A stretch of DNA of 64,000 nt, taken from contig CAXQZJ010000024.1 of assembly GCA_964228145.1 (NCBI GenBank), positions 1 to 64,000 of the forward strand, read 5' to 3'. The translations under genes were made by a program, and so were the position numbers. This stretch comes from Pseudobowmanella sp964228145 (GTDB lineage Bacteria > Pseudomonadota > Gammaproteobacteria > Enterobacterales > Alteromonadaceae). Within the stretch, counting starts at the first letter, position 1. Every line of letters starts with the position of its first letter. This document shows, one piece after another, positions 8,658-17,083 of this stretch. The notes beneath the pieces are model-generated. The model was not told the DNA's origin. It did not search any database and saw only the letters and a list, made by a program, of their open reading frames with translations.

Positions 8658-9199
8658 TGTCCTATCTACTCGATGTTAATGAGCAACTGCTTACCGTATT
8701 TAGATCGATAAAACTGCTCGCTTGCGATGTCGACGGTGTGTTTTCCGATGGACGGATTTATATGGGCAACGACGGCGAAGAACTTAAAGCGTTTCATACC
8801 CGTGACGGCTATGGCTTAAAAGCCATCATGTCATTAGGCATTGAGGTCGCCATCATTACCGGGCGTCGCTCAGCCATAGTGCAAAATCGTATGTCGGCCT
8901 TAGGTGTGAAACACATCATTCAGGGCGAGGAAGATAAAGGACCTGCATTAAAAACAATTCAGGCAAAATTGGGCATCGCGCCGGACCATACAGCGAGTAT
9001 CGGTGATGACATGCCAGATACCGCCATGTATCAATACAGTCAGCTTGCCATTAGTGTTGCTGACGGCCACCCCTTAGTGAAACAACAAGCAGGCTATGTA
9101 ACTCAGACACCCGGTGGCTTTGGCGCAGTGCGGGAAGTCTGTGATCTGATATTATTGGCCCATCAACAACTGGGTGACATACACGGAGCCAGTGTATGA
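8657..9199 (+). CDS. kdsC: 3-deoxy-D-manno-octulosonate 8-phosphate phosphatase KdsC
   Basis: HAD-superfamily phosphatase that dephosphorylates Kdo-8-phosphate to Kdo. The 180 aa product carries HAD motif I (LACDVDGVFSDG), motif II around ITGRRS, Lys in EDKGPAL and motif III GDDMPD, without a large cap domain, as expected for the tetrameric C0-type KdsC. Overlaps kdsD by one base and lptC by four (ATGA). Confidence 0.96.
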   Translation: MSYLLDVNEQLLTVFRSIKLLACDVDGVFSDGRIYMGNDGEELKAFHTRDGYGLKAIMSLGIEVAIITGRRSAIVQNRMSALGVKHIIQGEEDKGPALKTIQAKLGIAPDHTASIGDDMPDTAMYQYSQLAISVADGHPLVKQQAGYVTQTPGGFGAVREVCDLILLAHQQLGDIHGASV

Positions 9200-9762
9200 A
9201 CCGCATCACCCTGAGCATAGTGCTATTGTTTGCCCTGCTGGCTTGGCTGGGTAGCCAAATCTTCATAGAAGACGACAGTAGTGCCCGGAGTGAACTAAAC
9301 AACGCTGAACAGCTCAAACCTAATTATCAGGCCTTCGCTATGCATAGCGTGCTGTACACCGATGACGGTCGTATTAACCACGAAGTCTTCGCTCAACAAA
9401 TGGCCCACTATGATAAACAGGGTTACACCTTATTTACCCAACCCAGTTATGTGATCTACACTGAGAACAGAAAAAATCCATGGCAAATCAGCGCGTTGGA
9501 AGGAAAATTAACCGATGACCAACGGTTAATTCTGGAACAGGGAGTGGTCATCCAGAGTACCGACGACAATGGCCTGGTACAGACCATGCAAACCAGTTAT
9601 ATCGAGTTAGACCTGACCAGCAAAGACGTTGTGTCACAGCACCCGGTGACCATTACCGGGGATAATTATATGATTCAGAGCAAGGGCATTAAAGCTAACT
9701 TGCAGTCAAATACGTTTGAGATAGGTGAACATGTTGAAACCACTTTCCAGCCAAGTCTTTAA
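9196..9762 (+). CDS. lptC: LPS export protein LptC
   Basis: Bitopic inner-membrane protein that receives LPS from LptB2FG and hands it to LptA. The 188 aa product has one N-terminal membrane helix (about 4-22, ending IFIEDD) and a periplasmic beta-jellyroll domain typical of the LptC family (DUF1239), with PSYVIYTENRKNPWQISALEGKL and the VSQHPVTITGDNYMIQSKGIKA edge region. Its start overlaps the end of kdsC and its end overlaps lptA, consistent with coupled synthesis of a stoichiometric complex. Confidence 0.93.
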   Translation: MNRITLSIVLLFALLAWLGSQIFIEDDSSARSELNNAEQLKPNYQAFAMHSVLYTDDGRINHEVFAQQMAHYDKQGYTLFTQPSYVIYTENRKNPWQISALEGKLTDDQRLILEQGVVIQSTDDNGLVQTMQTSYIELDLTSKDVVSQHPVTITGDNYMIQSKGIKANLQSNTFEIGEHVETTFQPSL

Positions 9763-10291
9763 AGCAGGCTTGCTGGCCATTGCACTGAGCGCGAGTGGCG
9801 CCTACGCGATTGAGCACGATTTCAGTCAGCTGATTAAAGTGCAATCACAATTTACTAACGGCGATGGCATCGAAAAATCGCTGTTGTACAGTGGCAATGT
9901 ACGTATCGTGCAAGGTACGCTGGTGATTGAGGCTGATGAAGTCGAAGTGTTGGCAAAAGAAGGCCCGGGCAAAGAAATTTTTATCGCCCGGGGTCAACCT
10001 GCAAAATATCAGCAGACTAAAGAAGATGGCACTTTAGTATCTGCCACAGCGAATGAAATTCGCTATCTGGTCTCTGGCCGTGTTCTAACCCTTGAGGGTG
10101 CCGCTGAGCTACAGCAAAACAGCAGTCAGGTCAAAGGCGAGTCGATACGCTTTGATATGCAAAATGAAACCGTAAATGCTGCTGGTACCGACGATCAGGG
10201 CGGGCGGGTGACCACCATTTTCCAACCCGCCACAACAGAAAAAACCAAACAACCGACTGAGCAGGAAAGCGACGACGATGGCAACCCTTAA
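9731..10291 (+). CDS. lptA: LPS transport periplasmic protein LptA
   Basis: Periplasmic bridge protein of the Lpt system that oligomerises to carry LPS to the LptDE complex. The 186 aa product has a signal peptide (LLAIALSASGAYA) and an OstA-like beta-jellyroll domain (LYSGNVRIVQGTLVIEADEVEV, ARGQPAKYQQ, TLEGAAELQQNSSQVKGESI). The ATG at 9731 with AGGTGA just upstream is preferred over an in-frame GTG two codons earlier. A glutamate/threonine-rich C-terminal tail of about 20 residues lies beyond the domain. Overlaps lptB by 14 bases. Confidence 0.94.
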   Translation: MLKPLSSQVFKAGLLAIALSASGAYAIEHDFSQLIKVQSQFTNGDGIEKSLLYSGNVRIVQGTLVIEADEVEVLAKEGPGKEIFIARGQPAKYQQTKEDGTLVSATANEIRYLVSGRVLTLEGAAELQQNSSQVKGESIRFDMQNETVNAAGTDDQGGRVTTIFQPATTEKTKQPTEQESDDDGNP

Positions 10292-11003
10292 AGCTTCGCA
10301 TCTGGCCAAGTCATACAAGTCACGTCAGGTAGTACGAGACGTCAGTCTGGAGGTATCGACCGGCCAGATTGTCGGTCTTCTGGGCCCTAACGGCGCAGGT
10401 AAAACCACGACCTTTTATATGATCGTGGGACTGGTTCCCCTGGATAAGGGCACTATCAGCATTGACGAACAGGACTTAACGCTGGCCCCTATGCACAATC
10501 GCGCCAGACTCGGAATCGGCTACCTTCCTCAAGAGTCCTCGATTTTTCGTAAGCTAAGCGTTTGGGAAAACCTGATGGCCATCTTACAAACGCGCAAGGA
10601 ATTGTCGCGTCAGCAACGCGAAGAACAAGCCGATGAACTGTTAGACGAATTTAACATCAACCATATCCGCAATAGTTTGGGCATGAGCCTGTCAGGGGGC
10701 GAACGTCGTCGGGTTGAAATTGCCAGAGCACTGGCAGCGAATCCAAAATTTATTTTACTCGACGAACCCTTCGCGGGTGTTGATCCCATTTCTGTCGGCG
10801 ATATTAAAAAAATCATTCATCATTTGCGTGATCGTGGGATAGGCGTACTTATTACCGACCATAATGTCAGGGAAACCCTTGATGTTTGCGAAACCGCCTA
10901 TATCGTTAGTCATGGGGAGTTAATTGCTCAGGGAAATGCCGAACAGGTATTGAGTAATCAACAAGTGCGGGATGTATACCTGGGTGAACAATTCAGGCTA
11001 TAG
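10278..11003 (+). CDS. lptB: LPS export ABC transporter ATPase LptB
   Basis: Cytoplasmic ATPase of LptB2FG, which extracts LPS from the inner membrane. The 241 aa product has Walker A GPNGAGKTTTFY, Q-loop IGYLPQESSIF, signature LSGGERRRVEIARAL, Walker B FILLDEPFAGVDP and H-loop LITDHNVRETL, all characteristic of LptB. The LptF and LptG permeases are not in this window, as in E. coli where they are encoded elsewhere. Confidence 0.97.
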   Translation: MATLKASHLAKSYKSRQVVRDVSLEVSTGQIVGLLGPNGAGKTTTFYMIVGLVPLDKGTISIDEQDLTLAPMHNRARLGIGYLPQESSIFRKLSVWENLMAILQTRKELSRQQREEQADELLDEFNINHIRNSLGMSLSGGERRRVEIARALAANPKFILLDEPFAGVDPISVGDIKKIIHHLRDRGIGVLITDHNVRETLDVCETAYIVSHGELIAQGNAEQVLSNQQVRDVYLGEQFRL

Positions 11004-11070
11004 TTAAACAACAGGAAGCTGGCCCTAGTGTGGGACCACCAGCAAATTATCAGGACAGACTTAGAAGTAC

Positions 11071-12519
11071 ATGAAGCCCTCATTACAGCTTAAATTCAGT
11101 CAGCAACTTACAATGACGCCACAGCTTCAACAAGCCATCCGTTTGTTGCAGTTGTCTACGCTGGATTTACAGCAGGAAATTCAGGAAGCGCTGGACAGTA
11201 ACCCTCTGCTTGAAATGGAAGAAGGCGGTGAAGTCAGCAGCAATCAGGAAGGTGAAGAATTTTCATCCTCTGACAAGCTGGAATCTGGTGAGGCGCTGGA
11301 AAAAGCCGAATTGCCTGATGAATTACCTATCGACTCAACCTGGGACGAGTACTACAGCGCATCTTCAGCACCCGCCCCTGCCCCCGTTGCTTCTGGTGAT
11401 GATGACCAGGTTTTCCAGGGAGAAACGACCGATTCAATTCAAGATCATTTGCTATGGCAAATGCGTCTGACTCACTTTAGTGAAACTGACCAAGCGATCG
11501 CTACCGCAATCATTGATGCTATTGATGATGCTGGATATCTGACCTCCAGCGCAGAAGACATTTTGTCCAGTCTCGATATGGACGACAACGAGGTCGAACT
11601 GGATGAAGTTGAGTGCGTGTTAAAACGAATTCAACTGTTTGATCCGATTGGCGTTGGCGCACGGGATTTAAAGGAATGCCTCAATGTGCAGCTGCGTCAG
11701 TTCAGCGATGATACTCCTTGGCTGCATGAAGCCAAGATCTTGATCAATGACCATATCGATTTGTTAGCCAGTAAAGATTATCGCACGCTGATGCGCAAAA
11801 CCCGGTTAAATGAAAACCAATTGCGCGAGGCCATGCGCCTGATTCAGTCACTCAACCCAAGACCCGGCAATGCGATTATCAGTGCCGAGCCGGAATACGT
11901 GATTCCGGATGTGTCTGTAATGAAAAAAAATGGCCGCTGGATGGTCGAACTAAATCCAGACAGCCTGCCCAAATTAAACATCAATCAGCAATATGCGGCG
12001 ATGTCCCGGAGCGTTAAAAACAGCTCCGACAGTCAGTTTATTCGTAGTCATATGCAAGAAGCCAAATGGTTTATTAAAAGTCTGCAAAGCCGTAATGAAA
12101 CCTTGCTCAAAGTTGCCAACTGTATAGTGCAACAACAGCAAGGTTTTTTTGAATATGGCCCGGAAGCAATGAAACCAATGGTGCTGAATGATGTCGCAGA
12201 AATGGTAGATATGCATGAATCGACAATTTCACGCGTAACTACGCAAAAGTATATGCATACACCCAGAGGTATTTTTGAGCTTAAGTACTTCTTCTCCAGC
12301 CATGTAGCGACGGAAAATGGCGGGGAATGCTCATCAACGGCGATTCGTGCCCTGATCAAGAAACTGGTCGCGGCCGAAACCCCAAGCAAACCTCTGAGCG
12401 ATAGCAAGATTGCGCAATTGCTCGCTGAGCAAGGTATCAAGGTAGCAAGGCGAACAATTGCCAAATACCGTGAATCATTAATGATTCCGCCATCCAACCA
12501 ACGTAAAAGCCTGCTCTGA
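11071..12519 (+). CDS. rpoN: RNA polymerase sigma-54 factor RpoN
   Basis: Alternative sigma factor for nitrogen, motility and other activator-dependent promoters of the -24/-12 type. The 482 aa product has the glutamine-rich region I (LKFSQQLTMTPQLQQAIRLLQLS), an acidic region II (about 48-115), the core-binding domain, the HTH region and the invariant RpoN box ARRTIAKYRE at about 459-468 near the C-terminus. Follows lptB by 67 bp and precedes hpf, the order conserved across gammaproteobacteria. Confidence 0.98.
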   Translation: MKPSLQLKFSQQLTMTPQLQQAIRLLQLSTLDLQQEIQEALDSNPLLEMEEGGEVSSNQEGEEFSSSDKLESGEALEKAELPDELPIDSTWDEYYSASSAPAPAPVASGDDDQVFQGETTDSIQDHLLWQMRLTHFSETDQAIATAIIDAIDDAGYLTSSAEDILSSLDMDDNEVELDEVECVLKRIQLFDPIGVGARDLKECLNVQLRQFSDDTPWLHEAKILINDHIDLLASKDYRTLMRKTRLNENQLREAMRLIQSLNPRPGNAIISAEPEYVIPDVSVMKKNGRWMVELNPDSLPKLNINQQYAAMSRSVKNSSDSQFIRSHMQEAKWFIKSLQSRNETLLKVANCIVQQQQGFFEYGPEAMKPMVLNDVAEMVDMHESTISRVTTQKYMHTPRGIFELKYFFSSHVATENGGECSSTAIRALIKKLVAAETPSKPLSDSKIAQLLAEQGIKVARRTIAKYRESLMIPPSNQRKSLL

Positions 12520-12552
12520 AAAGACAGGCTCACAGCAAGAGGAATAGGCGAT

Positions 12553-12840
12553 ATGCAAATTAACCTTTCTGGTCACCACGTCGAAATTACCGACTCTCTG
12601 CGCGATTATGTCGATACCAAATTTGAAAAGCTGGAACGGCATTTCGATCATATCAACAATGTCTACGTGATCCTCAATGTAGAAAAACTCAATCAAAAAG
12701 CCGAAGCAACGGTACATTTAAACGGTGGTGAGGTTTTTGCAACCTCAGAACATACAGATATGTATGCTGCAATTGATAGTTTGATAGACAAACTAGACCG
12801 ACAGGTGATAAAACATAAGGAAAAGCTGAACCGTCACTAA
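12553..12840 (+). CDS. hpf: Ribosome hibernation promoting factor HPF (short form)
   Basis: Binds 30S ribosomes and promotes 100S dimer formation in stationary phase. The 95 aa product is the short, single-domain type: INLSGHHVEITDSLRDYVDTKFEKLERHFD, then a beta strand pair and AIDSLIDKLDRQVIKHKEKL. AGAGGAA lies upstream of the ATG. Located between rpoN and ptsN as in E. coli. Confidence 0.96.
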   Translation: MQINLSGHHVEITDSLRDYVDTKFEKLERHFDHINNVYVILNVEKLNQKAEATVHLNGGEVFATSEHTDMYAAIDSLIDKLDRQVIKHKEKLNRH

Positions 12841-12853
12841 CGCAGTCGTGTAA

Positions 12854-13297
12854 ATGCAATTAACTGAAATCCTGAGCCCGGATTGTGCGGTGTGCGCCGC
12901 ACCGGGCTCAAGTAAAAAACGCATACTTGAATCCATCAGTAAGATCGCCCACCAGCATTCTCAACAACTCAGCGAAAACCAAATTTTGGACGCTCTGGTT
13001 TGCCGCGAAAAACTCGGCAGTACCGGAATAGGTCACGGTATCGCGATTCCCCACGGACGTATCGAAGGCTTATCTGCCATCACCGCAGTATTGGTCACCT
13101 GCAAGCCAGCCATTGATTTTGACGCCATCGATAACAAACCGGTGGATGTCTTTTTTGCTATTTTGGTGCCGGCAGAGCAAACTGAAGCGCACTTACAAAC
13201 CTTATCCAGCGTGGCAACGCGTCTGAGTGATAAACAAACGTTAAAACAAATACGCAATGCCGAAACGGATTCTGCATTGTATGAGGCAATCAAGTGA
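12854..13297 (+). CDS. ptsN: Nitrogen-regulatory PTS enzyme IIA (EIIA-Ntr)
   Basis: Phospho-acceptor protein of the regulatory PTS-Ntr chain (EI-Ntr, NPr, EIIA-Ntr), which in other species controls potassium uptake and sigma-54-linked functions. The 147 aa product is a PTS EIIA type-2 domain; the phosphorylated histidine is His67 in GIGHGIAIPHGRI. The start ATG is 13 bp after hpf, and the stop overlaps the rapZ GTG start (GTGA). Confidence 0.96.
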   Translation: MQLTEILSPDCAVCAAPGSSKKRILESISKIAHQHSQQLSENQILDALVCREKLGSTGIGHGIAIPHGRIEGLSAITAVLVTCKPAIDFDAIDNKPVDVFFAILVPAEQTEAHLQTLSSVATRLSDKQTLKQIRNAETDSALYEAIK

Positions 13298-14157
13298 AAC
13301 TCACCATCATCAGTGGTCGCTCTGGGTCAGGAAAATCAATTGCGCTGCGCGTTTTAGAAGATCTCGGTTATTATTGTGTAGATAATCTGCCGGTCAACCT
13401 GCTCCCCACCCTGACCCATGCCGTGGTGGATGAGTATGATCAGGTCGCGGTCAGTATTGACGTGCGCAATCTGCCCAAAGAGCCCAACGAACTCACCGAA
13501 ATTCTCAACTACCTGCCAACCCACTGGAAGGTAACATTGGTTTATTTGGATGCGCCCGATGATGTACTGGTAAAGCGGTTCAGCGAAACACGTCGTTTAC
13601 ACCCGCTATCCCGGCATAATATTTCCCTGACCGAAGCCATAGCGCAAGAGTCTCAGTTACTGTCGCCAATTGTAGAGCGGGCGGACTTGTATATCGATAC
13701 CGCAGACTTGTCTGTGCACCAATTAGCCGAAATTGTTCGCGAGCGCATACTGGGTAAAAAAACATCCCGTCTCGTCATCGTGTTTGAAAGCTTTGGCTTC
13801 AAGCACGGTATAACCAAAGATGCAGACTATGTTTTTGATGCACGTTTTTTGCCTAATCCTCATTGGGAGCCAGAGCTGAAACCGTTAACCGGTCTCGATG
13901 AACCCGTGCAAAATTTCTTAGGCTCTCAGCCACTGGTGACCAAATTTATTTGGCAAATCCAAAATTTAATCACTACCTGGTTACCTCATCTGGAACGCAA
14001 CAACCGAAGCTATGTTACCGTTGCGATCGGCTGTACCGGTGGCCAGCACCGCTCGGTATATGTGGCTGAGATGCTGGCGGCCAATATGCGCGTGACGCAC
14101 CCGGACATTCAGATACGGCATAGAGAACTGCCTAAAATCACCGGAAAATTACAATGA
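13294..14157 (+). CDS. rapZ: RNase adapter protein RapZ
   Basis: RNA-binding adapter that in E. coli presents the sRNA GlmZ to RNase E and so tunes glucosamine-6-phosphate synthesis. The 287 aa product has a Walker A motif (GRSGSGKSIALR, about 8-19) and the RapZ C-terminal domain with FESFGFKHG, DARFLPNPHW and the CTGGQHRSVYVAE segment. Starts with GTG overlapping ptsN by four bases and overlaps npr by four (ATGA), so the three proteins are likely co-translated. Confidence 0.97.
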   Translation: MKLTIISGRSGSGKSIALRVLEDLGYYCVDNLPVNLLPTLTHAVVDEYDQVAVSIDVRNLPKEPNELTEILNYLPTHWKVTLVYLDAPDDVLVKRFSETRRLHPLSRHNISLTEAIAQESQLLSPIVERADLYIDTADLSVHQLAEIVRERILGKKTSRLVIVFESFGFKHGITKDADYVFDARFLPNPHWEPELKPLTGLDEPVQNFLGSQPLVTKFIWQIQNLITTWLPHLERNNRSYVTVAIGCTGGQHRSVYVAEMLAANMRVTHPDIQIRHRELPKITGKLQ

Positions 14158-14426
14158 CGCTGGAGCGACGTTTACTGATTCAAAATAAGCTTGGCCTGCA
14201 CGCCCGCGCAGCAACTCAATTGGCAAAGTTAGCCAATCAGTTTGCTGCGCAGATTACCATCGTCCAGGGTGATAAGAGTGCTCAGGCCAACTCCGTTCTA
14301 GGTCTGATGATGCTGGAAAGCCACATGGGCAAAGAAATCACTGTCATCTGTGAGGGTGAACAGGCACAACAAGCGATGCAGGCTATTGAACAACTGGTCG
14401 CCAGTAAGTTTAACGAGGCTGAATAA
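14154..14426 (+). CDS. ptsO: Phosphocarrier protein NPr (HPr-like)
   Basis: HPr-family carrier that passes phosphate from EI-Ntr to EIIA-Ntr. The 90 aa product has the phosphorylated His16 in NKLGLHARAATQLAKLA and the LGLMMLESHMGKEI region around the regulatory-site helix. It closes the kds-lpt-rpoN-pts operon and overlaps rapZ by four bases. Confidence 0.95.
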   Translation: MTLERRLLIQNKLGLHARAATQLAKLANQFAAQITIVQGDKSAQANSVLGLMMLESHMGKEITVICEGEQAQQAMQAIEQLVASKFNEAE

Positions 14427-14528
14427 CCCCGATAAGCCGGGTCAATCAGGCAAATAACTGCTGACGTCCTTTTTCAGTTACTCTAAACTATTGTAAAGCC
14501 TGATTTTACTCTTCTGAATAAGCAATCC

Positions 14529-15890
14529 ATGTCAGACGCACTAGAAAGCCAATACAGTCCGGAACAACTGCTCGCCATCAACGATGCGCTTAGCAGTGGT
14601 ATGTATGTGCACGTGCGCAAAATGTTGCACCATATGCCTGCCAGTGATGTGGCCTTGTTGCTGGAATCTACTCCATCCAAGAGTCGCCGGGTACTGTGGC
14701 AACTGATTGATCCTGAATATCACGGTGACGTGCTCGAAGAACTCGGTGAGGATGTGCGAAACGGCATTATCCGCGAAATGATGCCGGAAAAACTCGCCGA
14801 TGCCGTTGAGGACATGGACACCGATGATCTGGCTGAGCTGCTACATAGTTTACCGGAATCGGTCGTGCAGGACGTGCTCAAGTCCATGGATGAACAGGAC
14901 AGGATTCGCGCTCAGAACGCACTGGCGTATGGCGAAGAGACCGCAGGTTTCGTGATGAATACCGATACGGTGACATTACGCCCGGAAGTCACCGTGGAGG
15001 TTATCCTGCGCTATCTCAGGCTCAAAGGCGACGTACCTGAGGATACGGACACATTTTATGTGGTGAATCGCCACGATAAATTAATAGGCTCAGTACCTGT
15101 CACCCGCCTGCTTACGGCCACCTCAGACATCACTGTAGAAGAACTGATGAATGAAGATGCTGAGTCTATACCGGTAGATATGCCCGAAACCGAAGTCGCT
15201 AAATTATTCGAGCGCTACAACTGGCTATCAGCGCCTGTGGTTGATAAAGAAAACCGGCTATTGGGACGTATCACCATCGATGACGTGGTAGATATTATCC
15301 GCGAAGATGCTGAGCACTCCATGATGAGTATGGCCGGTCTTGACGATGAGGAAGATACCTTTGCCCCGGTAATGAAGTCGACCCGGCGCCGTTCGGTGTG
15401 GCTTGGCGTCAACCTGATCACCGCGTTGATGGCTGCGGCAGTCAGTGACTTATTTGAAGAAACCCTGAGCGCGCTGGCTGTATTAGCCATTTTAAACACC
15501 ATAGTGCCAAGTATGGGTGGTGTGGCCGGTAATCAGACGTTGACGCTGGTTATCCGCGGTATGGCTTTGGGGCATGTCAATGATTCCAACGCACGACCGC
15601 TAATCATTAAAGAATTGGCCATCGGTTTTCTCAACGGCGTGATATGGGCCGTGTTAATTGCGTCTGTCGTTGCCTTATGGAAGCAAGACCTCAATCTTGG
15701 TTTCGTCATTGCCTTTGCAATGCTGGTCAATATGATTGCTGCGGGTTTGGCCGGCGCATTCTTACCCTTATTAATGAAACGTATGAATATCGACCCGGCA
15801 TTGGCCGGTTCGGTGATTCTCACCACGATAACTGATGTCGTTGGGATCTTTGCCTTTCTGGGCACCGCCAGCTTGTTGTTAATGCCCTGA
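14529..15890 (+). CDS. mgtE: Magnesium transporter MgtE
   Basis: Mg2+-gated channel. The 453 aa product has the cytoplasmic MgtE N domain (about 1-130, with repeated helical LPESVVQDVLKSMDEQDR units), a tandem CBS pair (about 135-255), the plug helix, and a five-helix membrane domain including the pore-signature PSMGGVAGNQTLTLVIRG. Length is normal. It begins 102 bp after npr and its stop overlaps the next gene (TGATG), so it is co-translated with the MFS transporter. Confidence 0.95.
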   Translation: MSDALESQYSPEQLLAINDALSSGMYVHVRKMLHHMPASDVALLLESTPSKSRRVLWQLIDPEYHGDVLEELGEDVRNGIIREMMPEKLADAVEDMDTDDLAELLHSLPESVVQDVLKSMDEQDRIRAQNALAYGEETAGFVMNTDTVTLRPEVTVEVILRYLRLKGDVPEDTDTFYVVNRHDKLIGSVPVTRLLTATSDITVEELMNEDAESIPVDMPETEVAKLFERYNWLSAPVVDKENRLLGRITIDDVVDIIREDAEHSMMSMAGLDDEEDTFAPVMKSTRRRSVWLGVNLITALMAAAVSDLFEETLSALAVLAILNTIVPSMGGVAGNQTLTLVIRGMALGHVNDSNARPLIIKELAIGFLNGVIWAVLIASVVALWKQDLNLGFVIAFAMLVNMIAAGLAGAFLPLLMKRMNIDPALAGSVILTTITDVVGIFAFLGTASLLLMP

Positions 15891-17077
15891 TGCTGGCTTT
15901 GCACCGCAATGTTTATTTGTTATTGGCTGCTCAAGCGCTGATTGGTTCAACCGGCCCATTGGTGGTGTTTATCGGCGGTTTTATTGGAATTCAGTTAGCA
16001 CCTTCAGCAACGTTAGCAACGTTGCCTATCAGCTGTATGATCGCAGGTATCGCGGTCTTTACCTACCCGGTAATACGACTGATGAGTCATCTCGGCCGCA
16101 AACGAGGTTTTGTGTTCACCACGCTATTTGGTGTGCTTAACTGTTTGTTCGCAGCCTTTGCCATTGAGCAACATTCTTTTTGGCTGCTTTGCACTGCGAT
16201 CTTTTTATTCGGTGTTCCCCTCGCTGCCAATCAACAGTGCAGATTTGCCGCGATGGAGTCAGTGCGACCTGAGCAAGCCGGCACTGCGGTATCCGTTTTG
16301 CTCCTGGCTGGTTTAGTGGCAGCCTTTATCGGCCCTGAAATAGGTGCACTAGGGCATCAATTACTCACCTCGCCCTTTTCAGCATCATTTTTGCTGCTGG
16401 CTATGGCGATGTTGACTGCCTTAGCATTTATCGCAGGTTTGGTGCCCACAGACGCGCAATTTAGTAGCGCACAACACCCCCCCAGAGCAATCGGAGATAT
16501 ATTGCGCCAACCGCTGTTTTGGGTTGCGCTCAGCGCCGCTGCCTGTGGTTTCGCCGTAATGAGTTTTATCATGACCGCGACCCCCATAAGCATGCACGTC
16601 CACCATCATTACGATATGCAGCAAACCAAAGTGGTGATTCAGAGCCATATCGTGGCAATGTACCTTCCCTCCTTGTTTGGTGCCTGGCTGATACAGCGAA
16701 TCGGCGCGATTAAAATGCTGGTGATTGGCATTATTGCCATGTTTATTTGCCTGCTGATCGGTCTAGCCGGTCAGCAATATGTCCATTACTGGTTGGCGTT
16801 AGTGCTGCTCGGGGTGGGCTGGAATTTTATGTTTGTCAGCGGTACCACCTTACTTCCTCGGTGTTATCAACCAGAGGAAAAGTATCGGGTTCAGGGCATC
16901 AACGACTTGAGCGTGTTTGCTTCACAAGCAGTTGCTTCTCTGAGTGCCGGTCTGGTGCTCACTTACACTGGCTGGCATGGCATTCTGGGCATTGCGGCTG
17001 TGATGTTAGTGTTGCCGGTTACTGCGCTGATTATTTGGCAGCGGCGCGGTAGCGAACTGCCAGAACCGCGCGTTTAA
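15890..17077 (+). CDS. Major facilitator superfamily transporter (YcaD/AraJ-like)
   Basis: Probable inner-membrane exporter with 12 predicted helices in 395 aa. The loop between helices 2 and 3, PVIRLMSHLGRKRGFVFTTLFG, is an MFS motif-A variant. Central and C-terminal loops contain RVQGINDLSVFASQAVASLSAG, a segment common in uncharacterised proteobacterial MFS proteins. Substrate cannot be inferred. The ATG overlaps the mgtE stop by one base, which suggests co-expression with magnesium uptake, although a functional link is not established. Confidence 0.85.
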   Translation: MLALHRNVYLLLAAQALIGSTGPLVVFIGGFIGIQLAPSATLATLPISCMIAGIAVFTYPVIRLMSHLGRKRGFVFTTLFGVLNCLFAAFAIEQHSFWLLCTAIFLFGVPLAANQQCRFAAMESVRPEQAGTAVSVLLLAGLVAAFIGPEIGALGHQLLTSPFSASFLLLAMAMLTALAFIAGLVPTDAQFSSAQHPPRAIGDILRQPLFWVALSAAACGFAVMSFIMTATPISMHVHHHYDMQQTKVVIQSHIVAMYLPSLFGAWLIQRIGAIKMLVIGIIAMFICLLIGLAGQQYVHYWLALVLLGVGWNFMFVSGTTLLPRCYQPEEKYRVQGINDLSVFASQAVASLSAGLVLTYTGWHGILGIAAVMLVLPVTALIIWQRRGSELPEPRV

Positions 17078-17083
17078 CTCCAA